Below, in pieces: positions 35,480 through 47,282 of a DNA stretch of 64,000 nt. Source of the DNA: Nemania diffusa. Its lineage: Eukaryota; Ascomycota; Sordariomycetes; Xylariales; Xylariaceae. The stretch is from the NCBI GenBank assembly GCA_038501195.1, contig JBBPUQ010000001.1, positions 6,634,001 to 6,698,000 on the forward strand, in the 5' to 3' direction. Both the position numbers and the translations under genes were made by a program. Position 1 is the stretch's first letter; each line of letters begins with the position of its first letter. The notes under the pieces are model-generated. The model saw only the letters and a program-made list of their open reading frames with translations. It was not told the origin of the DNA and did not search any database.

Positions 35480-37424
35480 CTACCGTGGCAATGGCCAATT
35501 GCTATTCTTATCCCTAGCGGGGTTGTCATCTGCTTCTTCGTGCAGCCCGCTCTCCAAGCTGATTTCAGGTTGTCTAGTCTCCATTGGCATCAATTCGACA
35601 TTTGATGCAGTCTTTGAATCCGTGAACATTTCATTGCTATGAGTTGGCCACTTCGGCGTGGCTGCGCTGGGACTCGTCGGGTCACTATACGAATTATAAT
35701 CCACAAGTCTGTCGAATTTTTGACGCGAGGATTCGGTCCTCGGGGTGTTCCCACTCGAAAGTCTTGACCGGTTCACTGACCCGGGGAAGATACCGGGCAT
35801 CACCGTGATTAGAAGCGCTCGGACCGCGGGCAAGCAAGCGCAGATGATGCCAACAGAGGCTTCGATGATGGAGTACAAGCCGGGCTCGACGTAATCGTAG
35901 CTAGGGTTGGTCGAGTTCGCAAACACCACCAAAGTTTTGAGGCGAATGACACTAATAATGGTGATGCTAATTCCACATCTGAATTAGTACTGTAATAGGT
36001 TGGCCCGCAGAATGCCACTCACAAAAATCCAAGACTGAACATGACGATAATGTGGATTTTTCTCCCTCTCGAGATAGCCAAGCTCGACAAAGCTGGAAGA
36101 GGGAGAATTATGACCAGAAGATCTATAGGCACTCGAAGTCAGCAATAGCCTTGCATTTTAAATGACGCAACTTCGGGACAAAAGGTCACAAAGTGACCAA
36201 CTCCCAATGTTGAAAGCATTCAGTCAAAACATGTTCGATTCGGCATCACATACCCATAGCAATATTTATTCCAGCTTGTATCCATGACTGGATATGCAGG
36301 TTGTTGCAGTGTCCATGGAATGATCCGTCCCAAACGGTCCATGCTCCATATATTGGAAAGCATTGAAAGACTGAGGCAAATACGAAGGCGATAAAATCCG
36401 CGGCGTTTAATGCGATAAGTATGAAACAAGCCCGTCGAATCCAGTCTTGCGGGAAGAGCTTGAGGTAGAAGCAAAGAAACGATATTCTCGTGAGTGGTAG
36501 CCCTCCTTGATAGAAAATCTCTGCCCACCAGTATAACTATTGTCAAGTTAGTGTCACCGTAAAACGTATACTTCAAGTCAATAGGGTCACCATACATAGA
36601 AGATTCGGGTGATGTTGTCGGGGGGGATATTCCATGAGTCTTGTCCCAGTCCGATAGCAGCCAAGCTAAAAGCCACCCATAGGACTGGAAACGTGAAGGC
36701 CTAAAAGTTAAAGTTAGAGAGCTGTATCGTCGAGTATTGCAGTACGATATGACTTACCACACTAATCCCCAGGAAAATATCGCTTGCATCAACCTTCTGG
36801 TGGAGTACAGCTCGTGATAGCAGCCTCAAGAAGTAAAAGAATGCGCCGAAAATAATATTTATAAGCGACACTAGCCATACTGCCAAAGATACTATACGAG
36901 ACCAGGAGTCAGTAAGTGCTATGACAGGATCTTCGCATAACCTGTATGCTGAGAACGACAGAGCTCTTCCACCAGAGCCCATCAGGATGTAGGAAGAATC
37001 AAGTGCAAGTATCCGTACTGTTCCTTTTCGGGACACCGCATGTATCCTTCACGATTCTCGCCGTCACTAAGTTAGAGGTTAGAATAATATCTTCTCAGAG
37101 CAACATGGTTCGGAGTTCCCTACATAACGCCTCTCTCGGAGGGCACTGGCTACTGATGCATGATTCAATCTTCTTGCTAAGAGCTTTGTTCGCGCAGACG
37201 CACGGGAAGTCGGTCAACGCGCATGTCGTTTGCGCTGCGACCGTCGTACCTATGCAGATTGTCTACAATCGCTTGTTAGTAAAGGTTTTCAACTCGAGGA
37301 ATGCCAGAGGGTCGCATACACCGCATTGGGGTATGTCTGCTAGAGTGAGATTAGCAGAATCCGCGGCCAATGCTACGGATGCAAGGACCATCAAGGCCCA
37401 TGCGACCATCATTCTTCCCAGCAT
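35480..37424 (-). CDS. CFEM-domain PTH11-type receptor (rhodopsin-like)
   Basis: Exons on the minus strand: 37424-37320, 37262-37124, 37066-37019, 36948-36758, 36700-36596, 36536-36254, 36122-36023 and 35978-35480; 489 aa. A signal peptide (MVAWALMVLASVALAA) is followed by a Cys-rich CFEM domain (IPQCG, TICIG, TTCALTDFPCVC, ESCISSQC). Seven membrane spans come next, including SRIVSLAVWLVSLINIIFG, AFTFPVLWVAFSLAAIG, DLLVIILPLPALSSLAI and EPGLYSIIEASVGIICACLP, then a hydrophilic tail of about 100 aa. This is the layout of the PTH11-like GPCR class restricted to Pezizomycotina, whose founder senses surfaces before host infection. The ligand is unknown. Seven short introns interrupt it, and the one ending at 36949 has an alternative downstream acceptor that also keeps the frame. 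Confidence 0.85.
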
Positions 37425-39920
37425 GCTCTATACATCGATGTGATGAAGAATTATTGGACAGAAACGGTTATCGACATGTGAGGAAATTGAGGAACAGGTG
37501 CGGGCCTTGGAGAAGTATAGGTAAGGCATAAGAGAGGTTATACGGAATCGCTAAAGACACCACCTCTAATGACTAGATCGAGACCCCCCTCCACATATGT
37601 CGATGATCTCCCCTATTTGCTGGGCTGACACTGGTCAGTCACTAAGCAAGAAGGTTTTGTAATTTTGTTGAAGATCAGTCCACCAAGCCAATCTAGGAAT
37701 TGATCGCCATTTGTGCATCTGTGCATCTGTGCCTGACAGCTAACTAAATCGTAAAGAGCGAAGTGCGTTTATCACACGGCACTAGTTAACTTAGAACCAA
37801 CCCCATGGAAACGTATGTGGGCAGATACTACCTAGTCCAGCCATCGCAAGGTGCGACGTGCTGTTATTTGCGCTATCTAATAGCTCTCTTTGCTCTACTT
37901 ATACTATATTGAAAATTCCTTCGCCAAAACTGCTGCTACGTACGCTATGTACCGGCAACTTACACTACATAATGTAGATAAATAGTGGCACCAGACTCGG
38001 CTCACGATGCCATCTAACACTGTGTCAAGATTCAGTAGTGCGCTCTAGTGTGGTGTAGCGTACTTAAGCTTTAAAACCCACACAAGGAGCGTCCCGCCAC
38101 CCGCCGTCCCGTTGATACCCAACAACATGAAGATCAACGTCCCATCGCCTCTAGACATCTTATTATCTTATGAATATACATATACAGCAGGTATAAACAC
38201 ACTTTTTTCCCAACTAGCTCTCAACATGAAAGATATAATTCCACTAGCTTTCTCACAACGCGCCTTAGCTAACGGTAGTAGAGACTTAATCAAATACCCA
38301 ATACTAAGTCTAAACAGCCTAGCTAGAACTCCACCTCTTAATTAGACCCAAACCATATACCTAGCTAATCTAGCGTAAGATGCATATAAACGGATCTTTG
38401 ATTTGTCTAAACACGTATAAATCAATAAATATCGGTTCCAAATACCTGACCCAGACTCTGCCAGACCTTGCACGAGTGAAACTCGCTCTTAGCCGAGACA
38501 GGGCTAATTTCTCACGGCGAACGGTTCCCAGGTTCCGTATCCTGCTAGTAATCTTAGCTTGCAGCACAGAGGATCACGACCCCACAAATGATTACGCCAT
38601 GAAAAAGCGAATAACGGCGCGTTGGTATACCTAGCGGCAATAGCCAGCCACCGGAGCAGTTCCGGCTCAACTGTGGCGTTACTTAGCGGCAGCGGAATCC
38701 AGGCACTTCGTCGGAGTAGGAAGGCAGCTGAGAATCAGGGTCCTTGGCTGCGAAAGCAAAGGGAAATTGCCGTTACGCTACTACCGGTAATTGTGAGGGC
38801 TACTGCACTGCACAGACTGCTGCGCGAATCAGAATGATAGTTCGCCTAATTATAGTGTGGTGATGTCTGTAGCTGTTGAGCTAACAGTTGCTATTCAGTC
38901 CCGCGGGCGCTATGAGGCGACGCCACCTCCAGCTTATACATGGGGTATTCATATACCCTGTCTATCTGTGCGAAATTGCCAAAGGTTGGTACAGAATACC
39001 TGAAATAAGTAGACTAAATATGGGCAGGTATGTAGCTGTGTTAGAGGTGGGTTCTAAAGTTTACCAATTTCCTAGCGCGCGACAGATTGAGCGGTTTTAC
39101 CACTTTTGCTCAGGCTTGGCTCAACCAGTTATTATGTAGTTACCTGAGTGGCTGTTGAACTGCCCCGTGTGCATTTATGTCTTGCTTTATGCAGAGAAAG
39201 AAATGGTGCCGTTGCCAAGGCAAGCGAACGAAGCCCACTGATTGACGAGGACGACCTACAAGTATGCCTATCATCGTCCTCGAGTCACGATACCACCTCT
39301 GGAATATATAGTCAACCTAAAAGAGATCCTGCGGTTACTCAGTGTCTAGTAGGGCGGCTCGCTGAATAACGCAGAAGGTCGACTACGTTGACGACAACAT
39401 TTATTCCAAGGGGCTTGCTAGGGCAGACCCGGTGTTGGCGAATAGGCCGTTCAATCAACTCCCCACGCGCATTATTAGGGTTTTGAGCAGACTCCTAGAT
39501 CTCGCTTGGCTCGGCGGCAGTACCGGCAGTGTTGCTAATACTGCTAGCGCTTAGCCTTGCTGTTGCACAACGAGTTCTTGTCGGTTGGGTGCTTGTATAG
39601 AAGCTTCGCCATGTCGCCAACTCGCTTGATGCTTTCGTTCTATGGCTGATTTCTCGTCTTGTTGTAGCTGTCCCAGATCCTTGGAATTGAGGTGGTGTAC
39701 TGTCGGGCTACGTACGAACTCATGTGGACGGCTCCGAGCGAGTAGAACAAGCAAGAGATGTAAGGCGCGCAATTTCGAGCTTCCTTGACGTGATGGTTGT
39801 CGACTTATCAAGGAAGTCGGCAAATATGGAAGACCCAGATCTTAACTTGCCTAACGGCAGACCAACCACTTATATTCTGACTGCCTTAGCAGGTAGTAAG
39901 TTATTACTTGATGCCACTCG
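37425..39920. other. Gene-poor tract with fragmentary frames
   Basis: 2.5 kb between the receptor and the kinase. Several consecutive plus-strand frames read protein-like over 50-85 codons (for example around 38127-38343, 38890-39139, 39370-39550 and 39820-39975) but switch frame and hit stops, with no intron signals that join them. This may be the remains of a dead gene or transposon. I recognise no domain. The segment just left of 39921 is the kinase 3' flank. Confidence 0.4.
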
Positions 39921-41040
39921 CTACTTCGATAGGTTGCAGTTCTTCACGACCCAGGGGTGGTTAAGGACATCTTGAAGGGGTAATCGTTTCGATGGGTCCA
40001 AAACAAGCAGCTTGTCATAGGTTAGCCTCAGGAACAAAACCGATTGTAGGGTTCAAGAGAGATACGAGACGATTTCTCTTCTCTTTGATGTACGCATGCA
40101 TTAGACGCAATGAATACCAAATAAAAAAGGTGCTTACCGAGTGAACAAAATCTTTTGCTTCCGAGGATAGGCGATTGGGTAAAGGCTTCATATCCCCTTT
40201 CACAATCCTCTTTTGGGTCATGGCGATACCGTCTTCGAACGGGGCTTCGCCAGTAAGAAACTCGTACGTCAAAACGCCAAGGGTCCATATGTCGACAGCT
40301 TTAGTGTAACTCAGGTCGCGAGATCGTATCATCTCAGGAGGTAAATAGTCCAAAGTGCCACATAGAGTGTCCCTTCTATCGCTAGGTGCATGGACGCTGT
40401 AGCCAAAGTCGGCCAATTTTAGCTCTCCGTAAAGTCCTACCAGGATATTCTCAGGCTTCATATCGCGGTGCATGACGTTCTTGCTATGAAGGTATATTAA
40501 AGATGACGCGACTTGGGCGACATATTTCGCCGCACGCTGTTCTGAAAACGACCCTTCTTGTTGAAGAACCTTGTATAATTCGCCCCCGGCGGCATATTCG
40601 AGAATAATAAAAACGCGGCGCGAGTCATGAAACCAGCCATAGAAGCCGAGTATACTAGGGTGTCGGAGGTTGCTGTGAACTTCGATTTCGCGTCTGACAT
40701 GCATTTCCGCCCTCTCATGTGTGATCTCTTCCTTTTTCAGCATCTTGAGAGCGCAGATGTAGCCCGACTCCCGGTGCCTTGCGAGGTATACGCGGCCAAA
40801 TTTACCTTTACCTAGCGGCTTGCCAATCTCAAACATTCCGAGATGTAATTCCTTATGCACAGGCCCAGATTGGACGGCGTTGGTCTTGACATTATCTGAT
40901 GGGACTTGAGGAGATTCAGCAGTATACATAGGAGGTAGTCGTATAAAATTCAGACAAGCATGTTTGCGAAGTTGAGAGCCGCCGCTGGGAAGGGGAATTC
41001 TGGGGACCAGCCGATTTTGAACGGTCTTTGTAGAAGACAT
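39921..41040 (-). CDS. Aurora-type serine/threonine kinase
   Basis: Exons 41040-40138 and 40010-39921 on the minus strand; 330 aa. The 127-nt intron (GTAAGC...GACAAG) joins DFVHS to LLVLDPSKRLPLQDVL, the standard Aurora ending HPWVVKNC. Kinase landmarks are the P-loop GKGKFGRVY from about 77, Lys at about 99, HRDMKPEN (191-198) and DFG (211-213). The activation segment SVHAPSDRRDTLCGTLDYLPPEM is diagnostic for Aurora/Ipl1/Ark1, with the regulatory Thr at about 225. Auroras are chromosomal-passenger kinases of mitosis. Departures from the usual sequence are DFGY in place of DFGW and HRDM in place of HRDI, and the N-terminal extension is short (about 69 aa). It may be a second, diverged copy rather than the essential gene; one window cannot tell. 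Confidence 0.9.
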
Positions 41041-42887
41041 AGTAGCGCAGGCAAATAGAACCGAAGGGGTGAAGTGATGGGCGTAGCCTTGAAGTGAGTT
41101 GCAAAAAGGTATCTAGAAAAAAATTAAGTGGTGATAACAATCCTTTGTTTTTGTCGACAAGTTACTATAACAACAGAGTGTGAAGCACCGCGTTTGTCTC
41201 AGTCGCCAACCTCACTAAGTGGGTCTACTACTATTAAAGTCTATCGCCTCGACAGTCTCTTAGTTCGAACTGAGTCTTATACCACTGTAAATTACGACGA
41301 TCCAAAAACTTGATCGATTACTATAAGGGTCTTCTGGGCCTAGGCTTGTTGCAGTGGGAAATCAAGGACTCCGAAGAATACTGCCTAATGGAAATTATTG
41401 GGTTATTCTAAACTTCCCTCCTTCAACTACTAAGCTTAGCACGTAATACTGTTAGCACAAAAGTTTGGTCCCCATAGAGCTTGTATACAGTAACATTACG
41501 CTTGGGAATTGGAGCAAAGGGGGTCTCGGCTTTGACATAGTCGAAAGTTGACCTAGCGAAGATCTAGAGAGCCGTCTAGTATGGGGACTTGTATTAGACT
41601 GACGTGACAATCTGTAGGAATAGCTTAGACAAAAAAGGAGAGTTGGATTGCAAGCATCTGTAAACCTATCATGTCATTTGCGCCCTAACTTCAGATATTC
41701 ATAATCATTCCGTATCTCAGCTGAGAGATGCTCCAAAGAGATTGAAAGAAAAATTACGCCTCGTGGGCCGCCCTCCCGGCGAAAGCGATTTCATTATCAC
41801 ACAGTATAATAGGAGCAGGGTAGCATTCAGGTGAAGTAACCTGTCAGGGACTCAGGCGTGTCTCAGATGATGGCTGTGCTTCAGTCGCGACCAATCAAAA
41901 CCGCTAGGTGAAGTAGAAAAACAACATTTGAGAAAACCCTGTATTATGAACAAATATATACATACAACTAACGATTAAAGTGTCCGAACACGTCAGAAGA
42001 TACGGATGCTGAGCAGATACAGTAGAAGCTTCGTCGCGATTTGATCCCCAACCTTGACCAAATACAATTGGATATAGAACAGGCAATAGAGGTGCTGAGG
42101 CAGGCCCGGATGCGTAGTATGGGGATAAAGGAGTAGCATCCCGCAACTAGAAGTTTGTCAAGGACACTTGTGCCAGTAATTCGACCTAGAGGGTAGAGCT
42201 CGTAGAACGGGGGACTAAGGAATATATAAGAGCTCGAAAGGGAGAAGTATCGATTGAAGCATATTTTTGTTGTTCTCTGCACCCTACCAACGCCGTAATA
42301 AGATTGTATCAATGCTATTATGAACAAGACTCGTGCTCTTACAATAGATGCGGCCAGACTAATAGTTTGCAATCCCTGCCAAGTGAATAAATAACGGATT
42401 CAGAGTATTAACTAGCGAGATAAACACTTAAGTAGCTAGGTAAGTAGGTAGTGTTTATACTGACTGAATACTTCGTGTTTGCTACAGAGGAGTTCTAGCG
42501 AGTAATATTTAAACATGTAATTTGGCTATGCAAACGTGATTTCTGTAGGGTTATCATCTTCCATAAGTATAGGCTATATTATATGAAAAGTACGTTTCAT
42601 TTGACCTATACATATTAACATATAATACACGCCCAGGAGACTTGATTGACAAGAAAGAGAAGTTTGGAGTTTGGATAACCTGCCCGCCTAATCAAAAATA
42701 CAACCTAGCAAGAAATATAACTATACAAGGAAAATAAACGAAGGTATACCAAAGCACCTGTGGTCAAATCTCTTGCGCTTCCTCGGAATGGGCTCCATAC
42801 GCCTCTAAAATCCGTATGTAAATAGATACATGTTAATTGTTAACCTTTCCACTTTAGCGCCAATCTCAAGCTTTCCCCCACAGTAGC
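41041..42887. other. Intergenic, no gene recognised
   Basis: 1.8 kb holding the kinase promoter on its left side and the 3' flank of the RTA1-like gene. Frames at 41904-42372 on the minus strand lack ATG starts or motifs. I see no repeats with ordered ends. Confidence 0.45.
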
Positions 42888-43839
42888 TCACACTAAAGGC
42901 TGGAGAGCCACATCGTTCATTTGTCTGAAGTTGGACTTCTCGCCGTGGTTTAACTGCAGAGCATGTCGTACCAGCCTTCCAGGGTGCAGTGCCAGGAAAA
43001 TGACCATGACCAACCACATCAGGGTTGCATCAAAGACGTAAATGAAGACTTCGTTTGACATGATGGTTCCGCCCTCCCCCTGTAGATACTCTGCTGCTCG
43101 AACAATGCTTCGAACAATGATTAGGAGTGTTGCGAGCATGATTGCCCGAAAGTGGTTTTCCCAACTAACGGTCGTATCTTTCTGAATAACATGGGTGGGC
43201 TCCCTATCGATACGGTGCTTCACGAACCAAGTGATGAAAATGAAGACAACCAGGGCCCCAAGCTGGCCGAGCAAGCCGCCTAGTACAACTTTCCTACTCA
43301 GAGCAATGGCTGTCGGGTTGCCAGAAGCAGGAAGGACAGAGCCTGCGAGTTGGGTTCCTAGAGTCCCGATATCGATGAGAACGTACAACGCGGTCAACCA
43401 CCCAGGGCCGATTGGCATGTGCCTGCCAGCACCCAAAGCCGTTGTGATTCGTCCTAGTGTCATATATAGCGTGGCAGAGATTAAGGGAGGCGAGGCGAGG
43501 ATCAGTAAGTTTTGAAGGATCCAGGGACCGACTTTATCGGGCGCATCATGGGACATGGCACGTCCATAGTAACCAAACAGCTCAGCTATGAAGAGATGTT
43601 TAACATTAAACACCAATTCTATCAAGTGATGGCTGGATATACTGCTTACCAATACCGCCTAGTATGAGAGGGATGAAAGACCATGCTCGAAGTGGGAAGA
43701 GATAAATGATGTGTCCGAGGGTAGGGAGTGCGAACAATGCCACGAAAGCGAAAGCTGCTGATTCACTTGGCCGATATTCGTAAAACACGACCACCATCGT
43801 CCCATTGACGATGGGGCCAAAAGGGCCGTGGTCGCTCAT
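42888..43839 (-). CDS. RTA1-like lipid-translocating exporter family protein
   Basis: Exons 43839-43650 and 43585-42888 on the minus strand; 295 aa. The 64-nt intron (GTAAGC...CATAG) joins LILGGIG to AELFGYYGRAMSH. Seven hydrophobic spans fit the RTA1/RTM1 family. Family marks include YEYRPS near the N-terminus, ELFGYYGR, ASPPLISATLYMTLGRI, DIGTLGTQLAGS, the loop RSIVRAAEYLQGEGG, and YVFDATLMWLVMV in the last helix. Members sit in the plasma membrane and are linked to resistance against membrane-active compounds and to phospholipid movement. The gene is divergent from the Zn2Cys6 factor, with 671 bp between start codons, so they may share a promoter region. Confidence 0.9.
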
Positions 43840-44510
43840 TTTGAGTAAATTTCTCGGTTTCTATCTCTCTGTTGTAGTTGAGCGAGATAGTGAGCTACTT
43901 CTAAGGGTTGAAAGGAGTAACGAAAGTTTGCAGTAGAGTTCACGAATGGAACTTCAAGAATTCCCAGATCTTAAATATCCTCCTGTATTACACTCCAGAG
44001 ACTAGACTATCTAACCCATATAAAATACTGCACAGCCTACACAGCCTGCACCATGGTCGCAGGCCAGCGAAACCTACCTAGTCAGGTATTCTTGGCATGG
44101 GAGCCTACGACTCGCGACGTAACAAGTATCTTGCCTCAATGCATTTACACCAAAAACTCGCTGCAAGAAACCATCGACTGGGGCGAGCGTTAGCTTGACT
44201 CCGTTAGTCTTATACGAAATTAATTACCGAATAAAGAATATACATATGCTAAAGCCAGGGACTGAAAACGCATTAAGTTTAACGGTCTCAAACTAGTGGG
44301 TTTCTTTTCGTATCTGGATGCGAAAAAGATTGTAGCCAATCAACTCCGACAGGATATTTAGTCTCGGCATTCCGCGGCGGGTAACAATGGAGCCACCAAC
44401 GTCTTTTAATAATAGATTACGATCACTTTCCCCCAGTGATGTATTTTTCGTATTCTATATCGTATTCAGGCGCGAATATCCAATGAGGGCGGGACGGAAT
44501 ATCGACGACA
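43840..44510. promoter_or_regulatory. Shared upstream region of the RTA1-like and Zn2Cys6 genes
   Basis: 671 bp between two divergent start codons. No other gene fits. I did not find a paired CGG...CCG site that I could call with confidence. Co-regulation is inferred from the head-to-head layout only. Confidence 0.4.
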
Positions 44511-45887
44511 ATGAGGCGTTCTCATACCAAATCTAGAAAAGGATGCACCAATTGCAAACGTCGGAGGGTGAAGGTTTGTAGATGAAAATCGCCGTCGAGT
44601 TAAACTCTGGGGTATCTAACATTTTCTCAGTGTGATGAACATCAGCCGCGATGCGTACGATGTGTTGATTTTGGTATGCGCTGCAGCTTTGAGCCATCCT
44701 CAACCTCCAGCGAACTGCCTGGCCCAAAGGAACACCTGACAACTCTTAGCCAAGAGTCAACTCGTCCTCGGGGCCGTGGCCGGCCACGAAAGGATTGGTC
44801 GGTTGTTCGAAACGTTTATCCGCCGTCGCTATCTACTACGCCTGAGGCGACGACGGTCATTTGCGCAGATACCAGCCTAAATATCGAAGAGGCTGAACTT
44901 CTGCTGCATTTTACGCAGCACACAGCTTACTCATTGGCAGAAGAAGGAACGGCCCCGAATCCTATGCTCCGGTTCTGGTCTTACAATCTTCCACGAATTG
45001 GCCTCACACATCACTACGTTCTACACCTTGCTTATAGACTCGCAGCGAATCATATCGCATACCTCGAGAAAGTCGACATTTTTAGAAAGTTAAAGTATAG
45101 GGAAATCGCCCAGCGCCACGCATCGCTAGGCTTGCCGCAGCTTACGCAGGCCTTGGCTACCCTCGACAAGGACAACTGCGGTGCTGTATATGCCGCCGCC
45201 ACACTAATGTGTTACTGCACCTTCGCCGCCGGACCGACAGGCCCCGGTGATCTCCTCGTATGCAACGTGGAAATGACACATGATGTGGCGTGGTTGCCCC
45301 TGATCTACGGCGTGCGGCTGATTCGCGAGGAGTTCGACGAAGATGAGCTCTTCAGCGGACTCATGGAGCCCTTTCACAGAAAGTCCCACGAAAAGAAGAC
45401 TCAGCCTGGAGAGTCTGAGAGCAAGGAAGAGGCACGAAAACCAAGGTGCGTTCGAGAAGGTTTCGAACGTCGAGACTGGCATGAGCCGTTAAGAAAACTG
45501 CGGGACTTCGTGGTCGCGCAACCTTCCGAGAACGATGGCTGTCTCTGTGCGCTCGACTGCATGCTAGGGATCTACGAAGCGTCATACGGTGATGAAGACG
45601 GATTCTATGACGGGCCTTCGGTCAACCAGTTTGTCTTTGGGTGGCTATATCGGCTTGACAGGCGATTCATCAACCGCTTGCAAAGAAAAGATCCAATTGC
45701 GTTGGTCATCCTAGCATATTACGCGGTGTTGATTAGCACCATGGAGAGACTATGGTATATGACCTCTTGGGCAGATCATCTTGTTGGCGCCGTGAAAAGC
45801 TTTATACATGAAGACTATATCCACTGGCTAGAGTGGCCAGCAGACTCACTAGAGCATAGAGGACAGCCCATTCTCACCACTCAATAA
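44511..45887 (+). CDS. Zn2Cys6 transcription factor (Upc2-like class)
   Basis: Exons 44511-44573 and 44631-45887; 439 aa. The intron (GTTTGT...CTCAG, 57 nt, branch CTAAC) splits the zinc cluster right before its third cysteine, as often seen in this class. The joined motif is CTNCKRRRVKC then CVRCVDFGMRC: six cysteines in the C-x2-C-x6-C-x6-C-x2-C-x6-C pattern. A basic linker follows (RPRGRGRPRKDW, which resembles an AT-hook). Then comes a helical regulatory region (ELLLHFTQHTAYSLAE, FWSYNLPRIGLTHHYVLHLAYR, WLPLIYGVRLI) of the sterol-uptake-control-like group. It is a nuclear DNA-binding regulator; its targets are unknown, but the divergent RTA1-like gene is a fair candidate. Confidence 0.92.
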
Positions 45888-47282
45888 ATAGGACCTATTT
45901 AGTGCTGCTAGTTCAGAGTTATACTGTGTTTGCAGTTCATACTATCCATAACTACGTTGACGAGTTTCATTAGCTCAACTATTAATCAGGGGTAGGTAGG
46001 AGAACGTCGTGTCAATCACGAAACCTTATCCAAGTGTATATGACAGCAACGGTAGCCGTCGGGGACTAGTTTACAGGTGGGAAATTAATATAGTCATTGG
46101 CATGGGGTATTGCTAGGTTAATTTTAACTACTAGCATTCGTTTGTCGAGGTCCATTAAAACATTTCCGACAATTCGCTAGTTGAATATATATTAAAGTGA
46201 AACGTATGAATACAATGCACGGCAACTTGAAGATAGATGAAAAGTTATAATAGGGGGTTTCTTTTATAGAAAAAACCTATAAATTATAAATTATAAATAA
46301 ATATTTACCCCTAGTAGCCAAGCAGGGCATATACGACGCATCACAAAAGCAAATGTTACCAATAGTAAGTAAGCATGGTATGTGTGTAGCCCCATTCTCT
46401 TCCTTTCTTCTTTCTGAGACTCTGCTTTCCCCGGCTTTTCTTACTCCACTACATAGATCCTCGTACCCCACGCAAGCTATCGTGCATCTGTAGTTACGAC
46501 TACCAAGCGTCGCTCTTTCTCTTAACTATCGGAGTCTAGCAACAATGGCCTTGCATAGTATTTTGCCTCCTTCTCCTATAACACGTGGGGGCTGCCCCCT
46601 ATACTACCCAAGCCTCACAGGCAAACTTCGATAGTTTGAGCTGCCTTACTGTATGTGAAGACCAAGCAATGCAATGTATTTCAAAATGATAGAACGACAG
46701 GCAGATATCTAGTAGTGCGGATAGTTTTGTCAGAAATAGGAGGCAGGGATACATCCGCTCCACACGCCTTGCCATCACATATAAAGGGCTGCAAGCCCCC
46801 AACTTGTATGATAGAACTTAGACTTCTAGGTAATTAACGGGATTACCAGGTACCTACTTTGGCAAATTTAACAAGTCTGGTGGCTGTGCGAGCGGTAGGT
46901 AGGTAGCTTCTTCTTGTTCGTCGCCAGAAAATTAATACGACGTTGGGCGAAAATCGCACGAATACGAATGCGCACACAAAATCCGGGAAACAGCGGTCTA
47001 CTAACTACTGATGTAATTATGCCTTGGAGATGAATATAAGTTCTGAGTTGTGTTTGTACGACTCTTTATTTCAAGGCGAAGCCGACGAATCCATGCATTT
47101 ATCAGTATGCCCAATACCTAAATGCTCTGACCAACGCACACAGAGGACGCCTTGGTGCGTTCTATTTGGAAGACTAGAGCTGCTCGTTTATGCATAGGTT
47201 GGTTACGTAGGTCGGTATTTAGGGAAATAGGTACGTTAGTAATATTCAGGCAATCAGACCGGCTGCAGCCCCCTCATAGGGA
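45888..47282. other. Intergenic, no gene recognised
   Basis: 1.4 kb between the Zn2Cys6 gene and the foldback element. Frames are short and lack motifs, and composition is slightly A/T-rich. No gene is seen. Confidence 0.5.

Noticed and set aside
35047..35529. 160-aa minus-strand frame
   Set aside because: Overlaps the receptor tail in another frame, lacks any motif and is rich in residues expected from random sequence.
36946..37443. 165-aa plus-strand frame
   Set aside because: Shadow of the CFEM receptor exons on the other strand.
10435..45887. A secondary-metabolite cluster (MFS, acyl-CoA ligase, Zn2Cys6 factor)
   Set aside because: No PKS, NRPS, terpene or RiPP core enzyme is present, and the genes are scattered over 35 kb among unrelated and core genes.
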